From Rikenellaceae bacterium (GTDB lineage Bacteria > Bacteroidota > Bacteroidia > Bacteroidales > Rikenellaceae), in contig JAJQEF010000034.1 of the NCBI GenBank assembly GCA_021201795.1, positions 1 to 58,438 on the forward strand: 58,438 bases of DNA. Reading direction: 5' to 3'. Below, piece after piece: positions 44,361 to 52,968 of the stretch. The notes under the pieces are model-generated. The model did not search any database and was not told the DNA's origin. It saw only the letters and a list, made by a program, of their open reading frames with translations. The position numbers and the translations under genes were made by a program. Each line of letters starts with the position of its first letter. Positions within the stretch are counted from its first letter, which is position 1.

Positions 44361-45065
44361 ATAAAACTCCGAGGTAAGATTTTTATATTCTTCCGTAAAG
44401 TTATTCCGTCCTGTATATCCGACAACCAGTTTATCATAATTGCATGCCATTTCATTCTGTGAGAACTCCAAGAGCAGACGCTTAACAGGACCGTCTATAA
44501 GCGGATAAACATCCGTCCTCCTTATACAAAAAAAATTTTGCATTGTGCATTCGTCCAGAAATTTTATGCCTTCTTCGTAAGGATATATCACAGAAAAAAT
44601 ACCGTTATCTTTCAGTAATTTTTTGACGGAGAGAATAAGTTCCTTCTGCGGAAGAGAATCCGTATGCCTCGCATGAGTGCGTGAAGTTTCCGGTGATTTA
44701 AGTGAATTTATAAAAAACGGGGAATTGGAGATGATAAGATCATAATTTTTATCTGTACTTTCAGCATATTCCTGAACGGATTTGTTGTAAACTTTCAACC
44801 TCTCCGACCAATTCGAAGCCATGAAATTTTCCACAGCCTGTCCATAAGAACCGTTATCAGGTTCGACAGCATCCACAAATGAATACGGATTTCTCTGAGC
44901 CATCATAAGGGCTATCAGACCGGTTCCTGTCCCTACATCCAGAATATCAGGAAAATTACCGACAGTAGCCCACGCACATAAAAGAACACCGTCGGTTCCG
45001 ACTTTCATCGCAGAACGATCCTGCGATACGGTAAATTCTTTAAATGTAAAATAATTATTAGGCAT
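44349..45065 (-). CDS. trmN6: tRNA1(Val) (adenine-37-N6)-methyltransferase
   Basis: The 238-residue SAM-dependent enzyme has TFKEFTVSQDRSAMKVGTDG near the start, the SAM motif LDVGTGTGL (42-50) and the adenine-N6 motif at 113-116. That motif reads NSPF rather than the usual NPPY/NPPF, a Pro-to-Ser change next to the active site. Downstream RTHARH is conserved. Its ATG is 1 base behind the encoded CCA of tRNA-Arg. The GAGGT in the tRNA acceptor arm could act as ribosome-binding site. The C-terminus overlaps ribD by 12 bases. Confidence 0.9.
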   Translation of the reverse strand: MPNNYFTFKEFTVSQDRSAMKVGTDGVLLCAWATVGNFPDILDVGTGTGLIALMMAQRNPYSFVDAVEPDNGSYGQAVENFMASNWSERLKVYNKSVQEYAESTDKNYDLIISNSPFFINSLKSPETSRTHARHTDSLPQKELILSVKKLLKDNGIFSVIYPYEEGIKFLDECTMQNFFCIRRTDVYPLIDGPVKRLLLEFSQNEMACNYDKLVVGYTGRNNFTEEYKNLTSEFYLKF

Positions 45066-45066
45066 T

Positions 45067-45141
45067 TGGTGACCTCGACGGGAATCGAACCCATATCATC
45101 AGAACCGGAATCTGACGTTCTATCCATTGAACTACGAGGCC
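45067..45141 (-). tRNA. tRNA-Arg (anticodon CCG)
   Basis: The minus strand gives a complete cloverleaf of 75 bases including encoded CCA. The acceptor GGCCTCG pairs with CGAGGTC (one G-U), the anticodon stem TCAGA/TCTGA encloses TTCCGGT with anticodon CCG (codon CGG), and the T-loop GGTTCGATTCC is standard. Discriminator base is A. Confidence 0.95.
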
Positions 45142-45147
45142 ATAACA

Positions 45148-45168
45148 AAGACCGTCTGCTGGAACGGT
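45148..45168 (-). terminator. Possible weak terminator between the palmitoyltransferase gene and tRNA-Arg
   Basis: On the minus strand GACCGT/ACGGTC form a 6 bp stem with an 8-base loop followed by TTTGTT. The T-run is short, so partial read-through into the tRNA is possible. Confidence 0.4.
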
Positions 45169-45178
45169 CCCCATTTAT

Positions 45179-46426
45179 TTATTCAGCCATTGAAGGCATC
45201 GGTTTCTGGTAGTCGCCAGCTTCGAGCTTGCCGCGGCATTTTGCAAAACAATCGAGAGTGTATTTAACATCTTCGAGGGTATGTACTGCCGTCGGAATAA
45301 TACGAAGAATAATCTCTCCTTTAGGGATAACAGGATACACCACAACAGAACAGAACAGATTATAGTTCTCTCTGAGGTCCACGACAAGATTGGTCGCTTC
45401 CTCCACTCCGCCTTTCATGTAAACCGGGGTAACAGGAGACAGCGTGCATCCTATATCGAATCCGTTCTCGCGGAATCCGTTCTGAAGCGCATTTACGATC
45501 GTCCAGAGTTTTTCCCTCAGTTCAGGTTGAGTCTGAATAATCTCGAGACGTTTCAACTCACCTATAACCATAGGCATAGGCAGTGATTTCGCATAAGTCT
45601 GCGAACGCATATTGTAACGAAGGAAATTTATTATGTCAGGTTCTCCTGCAATAAAACCACCGATTCCCGCCATGGATTTAGCGAATGTAGAGAAATGAAG
45701 ATCAACCTGATCCTCCACTTCGAAGTGTTCCGCTACACCGGCACCGGTTTTACCCATTGTCCCGAATCCGTGGGCATCGTCTACAAGAAGCCTGAAGTTA
45801 TAAACTTTTTTGAATTTTACGATTTCATCGAGTTTACCGAGGTCACCTTTCATCCCGAATACTCCTTCAGTAATAACGAGGATACCGCCGTTAGTCTGTT
45901 CCGCAACTTTGGTAGCATGATCGAGCTGGGCTTTAAAACTATCCATATCGTTGTGCGCGAACACGAAACGTTTACCCGTATGCATACGAAGACCATCGAT
46001 TATACATGCATGAGACTCGGAATCATACACTACGACATCATGTCTGCTAAGAATCGTATCTATAACGGAAATCATCCCCTGATATCCGAAATTCAAAAGA
46101 AACGCGTCTTCTTTTTTAACAAAAGCGGCAAGCTTCCTTTCGAGTTCTTCGTGCCATACGGTTTGTCCGCTCATCATACGCGCACCCATTGGTGCAGCCA
46201 TTCCGAACTTCGCAGCGCCTTCGGCATCTGCTTTTCTTACCTCAGGATGATTCGCAAGTCCGAGATAATTGTTAAGGCTCCAGTTAAGAACTTCGCGTCC
46301 GCGAAAGTTCATTCTCGGCCCTATCTCCCCTTCGAGTTTAGGGAATGTAAAATATCCGTGGCTCTGTCTCTGGTACTTACCGATCGGACCGCCTGAATTT
46401 TTCTTTATTCTTTCAAATATGTCCAC
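45179..46426 (-). CDS. spt: Alpha-oxoamine synthase, probably serine palmitoyltransferase
   Basis: The 415-residue PLP enzyme belongs to the KBL/BioF/SPT family. The PLP lysine is Lys250 in FSTFAKSMAG, with His139 (SESHA) and VDDAHGFGTMG (Asp216/217, His219). The N- and C-terminal extensions (IFERIKKNSGGPIG, PKGEIILRIIPTAVHT) match the Bacteroidetes enzyme that condenses serine with a long acyl-CoA to start sphingolipid synthesis. Glycine C-acetyltransferase or BioF is less likely. It is a single gene with its own promoter, divergent from bamD. Confidence 0.85.
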   Translation of the reverse strand: MDIFERIKKNSGGPIGKYQRQSHGYFTFPKLEGEIGPRMNFRGREVLNWSLNNYLGLANHPEVRKADAEGAAKFGMAAPMGARMMSGQTVWHEELERKLAAFVKKEDAFLLNFGYQGMISVIDTILSRHDVVVYDSESHACIIDGLRMHTGKRFVFAHNDMDSFKAQLDHATKVAEQTNGGILVITEGVFGMKGDLGKLDEIVKFKKVYNFRLLVDDAHGFGTMGKTGAGVAEHFEVEDQVDLHFSTFAKSMAGIGGFIAGEPDIINFLRYNMRSQTYAKSLPMPMVIGELKRLEIIQTQPELREKLWTIVNALQNGFRENGFDIGCTLSPVTPVYMKGGVEEATNLVVDLRENYNLFCSVVVYPVIPKGEIILRIIPTAVHTLEDVKYTLDCFAKCRGKLEAGDYQKPMPSMAE

Positions 46427-46480
46427 AGCTGAATACTATTTAAAGTTAAGGTTAGCGGCTGACAGCCATTCTTAAGGTTA

Positions 46481-46488
46481 CAAAAGTA
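46481..46488 (-). promoter_or_regulatory. -7 promoter element of the palmitoyltransferase gene
   Basis: The minus-strand TACTTTTG fits the consensus, 55 bases before the ATG. Confidence 0.5.
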
Positions 46489-46548
46489 TAATTTTATTTT
46501 TAGCAGTGAAAATTTATAATATATTTTTTTCTATTCGTTAAAAACGTG

Positions 46549-46556
46549 TAACTTTG
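46549..46556 (+). promoter_or_regulatory. -7 promoter element of the bamD operon
   Basis: TAACTTTG fits TAnnTTTG. Transcription would start near 46562, leaving a leader of only about 10 bases before the small reading frame at 46572. Confidence 0.55.
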
Positions 46557-46571
46557 CCCGGTTATTCGTCC

Positions 46572-46667
46572 ATGCCTGAAATTATACGGGTTGACGGAGT
46601 GCTTTTGGATACGGACCCTACCGGATTGCAGGTATCCGGGAAAAATGAATCTATTATCAATTTATGA
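46572..46667 (+). CDS. Possible 31-residue leader peptide coupled to bamD
   Basis: The frame encodes MPEIIRVDGVLLDTDP and 15 further residues and ends with TGA, whose bases form the ATGA overlap with the bamD start at 46664. Promoter position puts it at the very 5' end of the mRNA. I recognise no family. The exact overlap argues for translational coupling, but a frame this short can arise by chance. Confidence 0.35.
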   Translation: MPEIIRVDGVLLDTDPTGLQVSGKNESIINL

Positions 46668-47503
46668 TTAAACGGATGAAAATAAAAGATCTACTGATTC
46701 CGGCGATATTATCGCTGTTTGTCGTATCCTGCGGCACCTACAGTAAGGTTCTAAACGGACCAGACAACGAACAGAAGTATCAACTCGCGCTGGATTATTA
46801 TGCCCAGAAGAAAAATGAAAGGGCTATAAACTTATTTAATTCCATCGCGCCGTATTATAGGACATCCGTCAGGGAAGATACCATAAGCTTCTATACGGGC
46901 GTTAGTTATTTCCGCAAAGGTGATTATTATGTCAGCAGCGAGCTTTTCAATGAATTCAGGCGCAATTTCCCGAGGAGTCCTTTTCTTGAAGAATCGGAAT
47001 ACCTGATAGCAATGAGTTATTACTATTCGTCTCCCAGACCATCGAGGGATCAAACAAGAACAAGAATGGCAATATTATCTTTCAGCGAATATCTGGCAAG
47101 GTATCCGAACTCTATAAAGAGAGAGGAATGCAACGAGTATATTATAGAGCTTACCCAGAAATTATATGATAAAGAGTTGCTGAATGCTAAAGTATACTAT
47201 GATATAGAATATTATAAATCGGCTGTTCATGCCCTCAAAGTGGCCTTGGCGGATTATCCGGACACTAATCACCGGGAGGAAATACTATATTTGATATTAA
47301 AATCCAACTATCTTTATGCTGAAAACAGTATCGAATCTCTGCAAAGATCGAGATACCTCGATATGATAGACTCTTATTACAACCTTATTTACGAGTTTCC
47401 CGAATCAAAATATATGGAAGATGCACGAAAAATGTATACTTCCGTAGTAAAAAAAATCGGCATATCGGGAATAGAAACATCTGAAGACGAAAATAACGAA
47501 TAA
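46664..47503 (+). CDS. bamD: Outer-membrane assembly lipoprotein BamD
   Basis: The 279-residue lipoprotein has a lipobox (FVVSC, Cys about 23) and TPR-like helical repeats (YQLALDYYAQKKNERAINLF, FRRNFPRSPFLEES, LARYPNSIKREE, IYEFPESKYMEDA). BamD binds BamA in the machine that inserts outer-membrane beta-barrels. ATG codons at 46664 and 46676 are both possible; the first overlaps the small upstream frame. It begins the operon bamD-rpoZ-coaBC-recN. Confidence 0.93.
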   Translation: MIKRMKIKDLLIPAILSLFVVSCGTYSKVLNGPDNEQKYQLALDYYAQKKNERAINLFNSIAPYYRTSVREDTISFYTGVSYFRKGDYYVSSELFNEFRRNFPRSPFLEESEYLIAMSYYYSSPRPSRDQTRTRMAILSFSEYLARYPNSIKREECNEYIIELTQKLYDKELLNAKVYYDIEYYKSAVHALKVALADYPDTNHREEILYLILKSNYLYAENSIESLQRSRYLDMIDSYYNLIYEFPESKYMEDARKMYTSVVKKIGISGIETSEDENNE

Positions 47504-47520
47504 AAACAATTATACCGGAA

Positions 47521-47838
47521 ATGGAAATCAAAAAAAACGTCCCTACTAATACGGTAACACGCAAAATTTCGGATCTTGACAATCCGACCGGAAATATTTA
47601 TGAATCGGTTGTTATCATTGCCAAAAGAGCAAACCAGATAAATGCCGAGATCAAGCAGGAACTCACACGCAAACTGGCTGAATTCTCTTCATCAAGCGAC
47701 ACTCTGGAGGAAACCTTCGAAAACAGGGAGCAGATCGAAATATCGAAATATTACGAAAAAATGCCTAAAGCGGCCTTGATCGCTACTGAAGAATTTCTCG
47801 AAGGAAATATTTATTACAGAAATAAATCCGAAGAATAA
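47521..47838 (+). CDS. rpoZ: RNA polymerase omega subunit (Rpb6-like)
   Basis: The 105-residue protein has the omega/Rpb6 core NIYESVVIIAKRANQINAEIK (about 25-45) and an acidic tail with KYYEKMPKAALIATEEFL, as in Bacteroidetes omega. It stabilises the beta' subunit. It sits 17 bases after bamD and 18 before coaBC. Confidence 0.9.
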   Translation: MEIKKNVPTNTVTRKISDLDNPTGNIYESVVIIAKRANQINAEIKQELTRKLAEFSSSSDTLEETFENREQIEISKYYEKMPKAALIATEEFLEGNIYYRNKSEE

Positions 47839-47856
47839 TTTAAATAAATTATCCAG

Positions 47857-49065
47857 ATGGAAGTTCTTAACGGCAAAAATATAGTCGTGGGAATTACAGG
47901 TAGTATAGCAGCTTACAAGGCTGCTATATTGGTTAGATTGCTTACCTGTGAAAAAGCCAATGTCAAGGTAATAATGACTCCTCTCGCAAAGCAGTTTATT
48001 ACTCCGTTGACAATGGCGACCCTGTCGAAGAACCCTATTCTCGTGGACTTTTTCAATCCGGAGAACGGGGAATGGAACAGTCATGTTTCTCTCGGCGAAT
48101 GGGCGGATGCTTACCTTATTGCTCCTGCTACCGCGAACACTATCGGCAAAATGGCAGGAGGAATAGCGGACAACCTTTTGCTTACGACATATCTTTCAGC
48201 CAAATGTCCCGTATTCGTATCGCCTGCAATGGATCTGGATATGTTCGCGCACCCAACAACGCAAAACAATATTTCCAGACTTATTTCCTATGGCAACCAT
48301 ATAATAGAACCTGAAAGCGGAGAGTTGGCAAGCGGACTCATTGGCAAAGGACGAATGGCTGAACCTGCCACCATAGTTGAATATTTAAAAAAATATTTCA
48401 GCAGTAAATTTACGCTGGAAGGTAAAAAAATCATGGTTACAGCAGGCGGAACTATAGAACCCATCGATCCGGTAAGATACATTTCGAATTATTCCTCCGG
48501 GAAGATGGGCATTGCTTTAGCGGAAGAACTCGCAGACAGAGGAGCTGATGTGACTCTTATCAAAGCAAGCACTTCGGTTCCGGTTAAAAACGGACGCATA
48601 AAGATCGTCGATGCGGTTTCAGCAGAAAAAATGTACGTAGCATCCGTAAATGAATTTTCGAAAACGGACGCAGCTGTTATGTGCGCGGCGGTGGCGGATT
48701 ATACTCCGACGGCAATAAGCAACTCCAAGATAAAGAAAAACGAAAACGAATGGAGCCTTTCTCTGAAACGCACCAAAGATATAGCGGCAGAATTAGGCAA
48801 AATGAAGAACAACCAGCTGCTGGTAGGATTCGCTCTCGAGACAAATGACGAAGAGACCAATGCCTTAAAAAAACTAAAAGAGAAAAATCTCGATTTTATA
48901 GTCTTGAATTCCCTCAATGACGAAGGCGCCGGATTCGGACATGATACTAACAAAATCAAGATCATATACCGTGACGGTACGAGTGTGGAATATCCCCTGA
49001 ATACGAAAAAGAATCTTTCAAAGGATATTGCCGATGCAGTAGAACGAAATCTTCTTAACTCATAA
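47857..49065 (+). CDS. coaBC: Bifunctional phosphopantothenoylcysteine decarboxylase/synthetase
   Basis: The 402-residue protein joins CoaC (flavin decarboxylase; NIVVGITGSIAAYKA, the catalytic His in NSHVSLGEWAD, PAMDLDMF) with CoaB (from about residue 187; VTAGGTIEPIDPVRYISNYS, KIKKNENEWSLSL). It makes 4'-phosphopantetheine from phosphopantothenate, cysteine and CTP for coenzyme A. It uses the product line started by panB elsewhere in the window. It is the third gene of the bamD operon. Confidence 0.96.
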   Translation: MEVLNGKNIVVGITGSIAAYKAAILVRLLTCEKANVKVIMTPLAKQFITPLTMATLSKNPILVDFFNPENGEWNSHVSLGEWADAYLIAPATANTIGKMAGGIADNLLLTTYLSAKCPVFVSPAMDLDMFAHPTTQNNISRLISYGNHIIEPESGELASGLIGKGRMAEPATIVEYLKKYFSSKFTLEGKKIMVTAGGTIEPIDPVRYISNYSSGKMGIALAEELADRGADVTLIKASTSVPVKNGRIKIVDAVSAEKMYVASVNEFSKTDAAVMCAAVADYTPTAISNSKIKKNENEWSLSLKRTKDIAAELGKMKNNQLLVGFALETNDEETNALKKLKEKNLDFIVLNSLNDEGAGFGHDTNKIKIIYRDGTSVEYPLNTKKNLSKDIADAVERNLLNS

Positions 49066-49077
49066 ATCTATAACATT

Positions 49078-50733
49078 ATGCTGCGCAGTATAATGATACA
49101 GAATTATGCCTTGATCGACAGCCTCGAAGTGCGGTTCGAAAACGGGCTTAATATCATAACCGGAGAAACCGGTGCGGGTAAGTCCCTCATTTTAGGGGCC
49201 CTCTCGCTGGCTCTGGGTGAGAAGGGAAGTTCCCGTATAATGCGCGACGAGAATAAACAATGTATAATAGAGCTGGAGTTCCGGCTCGAGGGAAACGACA
49301 TAAAAAATGTATTCGCCCAAAATGAAGTGGAGTATGACGAGGAAACAATTATAAGACGCGTTATCTCCCCTAACGGTAGAATAAGGAATTTTATAAATGA
49401 TGTTCCGGTAACGGTATCGGATCTCAAGGCCATTGGTGCGGAGCTGATCGATATTCATTCACAGCACCAGACCCTTCTGCTACAGAATCCGGAATTCAGA
49501 AGAAGTGTCGTGGACACCATTGCGGGAAACTCTGGGCTTCTGGAAAAATACGGAAAATTATACAGCGAACTGCGCAAGGCGGAAAAAAACCTGGAGAAAT
49601 TCGAGGAGAATCTTAAAAATTCAGAAAGGGAATTCGAATTCCTTAAATATCAATATGAGGAATTAAAGAACTTAAACCTGAAAGAATCCGAGTACGATGA
49701 ATTGGAAAAAAATATTTCGATCCTTTCAAATGCTTCGGAAATAAAAGAAGCCCTGATTAATTCGGACACACTTTTATCAAACGATGAAGCCGGTATACTG
49801 ACTTTTCTCAAACAAATCGATACGATTCTGAGTCGTATCCAAGAGTTCTTTCCATCGGCAAAAGAACTTTCCGAGCGTATAAAGAGCACTCGTTATGAAT
49901 TGAAAGATATAAGCCAGGAGCTGTTCACTTTGGAAGAATCGGTAGATTCAGATCCGGAAAAACTGGAAAAATCAATTCAACGTCTCGACGTGCTTAATTC
50001 ACTGATACAGAAATATAAGGTCAGCGGAATAAATGAACTTATCGAACTTAAACAAAATCTCGAAAAAAAACTGGCTCTTACCCTCGAACCGGAAGAAGAG
50101 ATAATACGCCTGAAAGGGATCATATCGGGATTAAATACCAGCTGCAACTCTCTCGCCGAACAGATCAGCCGCAACAGGAAAAAAGCAGCGGAAGTAACTG
50201 AAAATTATGTCGTAACGACAGCATCGGGACTCGGGATGCCGAATATACGCTTCCATGTTGCCGTAGAAAAAACGGAGGGTCTTACTTCCACCGGTTATGA
50301 CAACGTCCGTTATCTGTTCACTTCCAATAAAAATATCCCGGCGGGAGATGTCGAAAAAATAGCGTCGGGCGGAGAAATGTCCAGAATCATGCTTTGTATT
50401 AAATCGATAGTCGCTAAACACAGGAAATTACCTACGGTTATCTTCGACGAGATCGACACGGGAATATCCGGTGAAACAGCAGATAAGATGGGCGAAATAA
50501 TCGAAAATCTCGCCGGTTATATGCAGGTATTGAACATAACCCATTTACCACAGGTGGCCTCTAAAGGAGAGGCACATTTTTCGGTTTACAAAGAAGATTC
50601 TGAAAATGCGACCAATACATGCATAAAAAAATTATCTAAGGACGAAAGGGTTCTGGAAATTGCTAAAATGCTTAGCGGAAGCGATATTACTAATACAGCG
50701 GTAGAGCAGGCAAAAACGCTCCTACATAAATAG
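49078..50733 (+). CDS. recN: DNA repair protein RecN
   Basis: The 551-residue SMC-like ATPase has Walker A GETGAGKSLI (about 31-40), two coiled-coil arms (about 160-350), the ABC signature SGGEMSRIML and Walker B TVIFDEIDTGISG. RecN holds DNA ends during double-strand break repair. It follows coaBC by 12 bases, a pairing common in Bacteroidetes. Confidence 0.96.
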   Translation: MLRSIMIQNYALIDSLEVRFENGLNIITGETGAGKSLILGALSLALGEKGSSRIMRDENKQCIIELEFRLEGNDIKNVFAQNEVEYDEETIIRRVISPNGRIRNFINDVPVTVSDLKAIGAELIDIHSQHQTLLLQNPEFRRSVVDTIAGNSGLLEKYGKLYSELRKAEKNLEKFEENLKNSEREFEFLKYQYEELKNLNLKESEYDELEKNISILSNASEIKEALINSDTLLSNDEAGILTFLKQIDTILSRIQEFFPSAKELSERIKSTRYELKDISQELFTLEESVDSDPEKLEKSIQRLDVLNSLIQKYKVSGINELIELKQNLEKKLALTLEPEEEIIRLKGIISGLNTSCNSLAEQISRNRKKAAEVTENYVVTTASGLGMPNIRFHVAVEKTEGLTSTGYDNVRYLFTSNKNIPAGDVEKIASGGEMSRIMLCIKSIVAKHRKLPTVIFDEIDTGISGETADKMGEIIENLAGYMQVLNITHLPQVASKGEAHFSVYKEDSENATNTCIKKLSKDERVLEIAKMLSGSDITNTAVEQAKTLLHK

Positions 50734-50809
50734 CAGTTCACATCTTTTTAGTAAAAATTGTTAAAAACAAAATTAAAATATAACTTTATCGGTGCTAAAA
50801 TTTAACGTC

Positions 50810-51745
50810 ATGAATTCAATCAGACCATTATTTTTAATTTTAATAGTTTTACTTTCTGTTTTTCCTGATGCTTACGGACAGAATAATCAGGAAAATTCGT
50901 ATTTCGAAGGCTACGTATTGCCGCGAACGGTTTTCAACGTAACCATAACTCAACAGAAAGAAACAGTTAAAAGCGGACCGTATGCCCGTTTTGCCCAGAA
51001 GTATCTCGGCGTTGCAGCTCCACTCTCGAACAGGGAAATTTACTCGATAAAAGAAGCATATATCTCTTCTTATGAGGAACCGGATTTTTCCGTGTTATAT
51101 TCCGGAGATGCCGGGAATAAAATCTCTTTACCGACAGCGGGAACAGATATAACTAAAAATACAGAAAATACTCCCTATGTCAAATCACATACATACGATG
51201 CATACGGATTCCTCGATATAGGCCCTGATAAATATTCTACCGTAGATTATAGCCTGGAAGATATGGCATCGATGGCGGCAGACGGAATATTTACGATACG
51301 TAAAAGAAGGTTCGACCTCGTAACCGGCGAAGCTGGAGAAAATGTATTCGGAGCAGGAATTAGGGATGCTATAGATGAAATGCAGCGTATGGAAGAAGAG
51401 TATCTCGCTCTGTTTCTTGGCAAAACCATAACGGAAGAGATAACTAAAACCTATACGGTGGCTCCTGAAAAAGGTCATCCGGCAACAATATTATGCCGTT
51501 TCACTGAAGCCAAGGGACTTGTTCCGGATACCGATCTCAGCGGCAGGCCGGTAACATTGGAAATAACCGTTAAAGGCGAAGGTGTCATTAAAACCGGACG
51601 CGATTCCAAGGACAACAAAATATTCCGCATCCCAGCATACGCACAGTGTACAGTGAAAGAAGGAAACAATTTATATGCTAACGAAATACTACCGGTATAT
51701 CAATTCGGCAAAGACATTGAATTACCGGCGTCGACTAAAAAATAA
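50810..51745 (+). CDS. DUF4831 family secreted protein
   Basis: The 311-residue protein has a signal peptide (ends PDAYG) and the DUF4831 pattern (YVLPRTVFNVTITQQKE near the mature start, then FGAGIRDAIDEMQRMEEEYLALF... and a beta-rich C-terminus). The function of this Bacteroidetes family is unknown; it is probably periplasmic or surface-exposed. I start at the ATG at 50810, since six residues before it do not help the signal. It lies 76 bases after recN, with a -7-like TAACTTTA at 50780. Confidence 0.82.
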   Translation: MNSIRPLFLILIVLLSVFPDAYGQNNQENSYFEGYVLPRTVFNVTITQQKETVKSGPYARFAQKYLGVAAPLSNREIYSIKEAYISSYEEPDFSVLYSGDAGNKISLPTAGTDITKNTENTPYVKSHTYDAYGFLDIGPDKYSTVDYSLEDMASMAADGIFTIRKRRFDLVTGEAGENVFGAGIRDAIDEMQRMEEEYLALFLGKTITEEITKTYTVAPEKGHPATILCRFTEAKGLVPDTDLSGRPVTLEITVKGEGVIKTGRDSKDNKIFRIPAYAQCTVKEGNNLYANEILPVYQFGKDIELPASTKK

Positions 51746-51763
51746 TAACTAAAAAGTTCTGAT

Positions 51764-52906
51764 ATGAAAAAACTTAAGACCCTTACTTTAGCGCTTACAG
51801 CACTTCTTGTCGTAGCTTGCGGAAGCGAAGAGAAGAAAGAAACCGGAATCGCTATCATCCCTGCTGAAAATTTCCAGAAGAACATTAACGGCAAAGAGAT
51901 CGAACTTCTGACTATTAAAAACAACAACGGACTTACGGCGCAGATAACAAACTACGGCGCACGTGTAGTCAGCTTATGGGTACCTGACAAGAACGGCAAT
52001 TTCATAGACGTTGTTCAGGGACAGAATACCATCGACGGCTACCTCAACGCATTCGAAAAATTTTACGGTGCAACCGTGGGACGTTATGCGAACCGTATAG
52101 CAGACGGTAAATTTACAATCGACGGCGAAGAATATCAAGTGGATATAAATGACGGTAAGAACCATTTGCACGGAGGTACGAACGGATTTTTCCACGTAGT
52201 ATGGAATGCCGAGCAAGTATCGGACAACACTGTAAAGCTTACTTATCTTTCGGTTGACGGCGAAGAGGGATATCCGGGCAATTTGAACGTTACCCTGAAT
52301 TACATTTTAGACGACGACAATACTCTTCGTGTAACTTACGAAGCTGAAACGGATAAAGCGACTATAGTAAACTTATCCCACCATTCATATTTCAATCTCA
52401 GCGGTGCCGGGAAGCCGACTATCAACGACCATATGCTTAAAATATACGCATCTAATTTCACACCTACCGATTCGACGCTTATTCCTACCGGAGAAATTTG
52501 GTCGGTATTCGAGACACCTATGGACTTTACAGAATTCCATGCTATCGGAGAACGTGTTAAAGAGGATTATGAACCGCTTATAATAGCAGGCGGTTACGAT
52601 CATAACTGGGTTCTGGATCAGGAAGAAGGTATCAAGATGGCAGCAGAAGTGTATTCTCCTGAGAGCGGTATCTACATGACAGTATACACAGACGAACCGG
52701 GAATACAATTCTATGGCGGTAACTTCATCAACGGTACCGACAGGACAAAAGACGGTAACGGAACACATGGCTTCCGCTCTGCATTCAGTCTCGAAACCCA
52801 GAATTTCCCTGATGCTCCTAACCATGAAAACTTCCCGTCGGCAGTATTGAGACCGGGAGAAAAATACGAAAGAGTTTGCTACTATTCTTTCAGTTTGAAA
52901 AAATAA
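51764..52906 (+). CDS. galM: Aldose 1-epimerase (galactose mutarotase), lipoprotein form
   Basis: The 380-residue protein carries a lipobox (LLVVAC, Cys about 19), so this mutarotase probably works in the periplasm. GalM motifs are intact: NYGARVVSLWVPD, GRYANRIADGKF, HLHGG, NLSHHSYFNLSG (catalytic His), GGYDHNWVLD and the C-terminal FSLETQNFPDAPN with the catalytic Glu. It speeds anomer exchange of hexoses before uptake. It ends at a terminator shared with leuS. Confidence 0.95.
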   Translation: MKKLKTLTLALTALLVVACGSEEKKETGIAIIPAENFQKNINGKEIELLTIKNNNGLTAQITNYGARVVSLWVPDKNGNFIDVVQGQNTIDGYLNAFEKFYGATVGRYANRIADGKFTIDGEEYQVDINDGKNHLHGGTNGFFHVVWNAEQVSDNTVKLTYLSVDGEEGYPGNLNVTLNYILDDDNTLRVTYEAETDKATIVNLSHHSYFNLSGAGKPTINDHMLKIYASNFTPTDSTLIPTGEIWSVFETPMDFTEFHAIGERVKEDYEPLIIAGGYDHNWVLDQEEGIKMAAEVYSPESGIYMTVYTDEPGIQFYGGNFINGTDRTKDGNGTHGFRSAFSLETQNFPDAPNHENFPSAVLRPGEKYERVCYYSFSLKK

Positions 52907-52921
52907 TAACAGATATAAAAT

Positions 52922-52948
52922 AAAAGGAGGGCATCGCCCTCCTTTCTT
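52922..52948. terminator. Bidirectional terminator between galM and leuS
   Basis: GGAGGGC pairs with GCCCTCC across a 3-base loop; AAA and TTT extend the stem on both sides. It lies between the two converging stops. Confidence 0.88.
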
Positions 52949-52968
52949 ATTTTATTCTAAATCATAAA

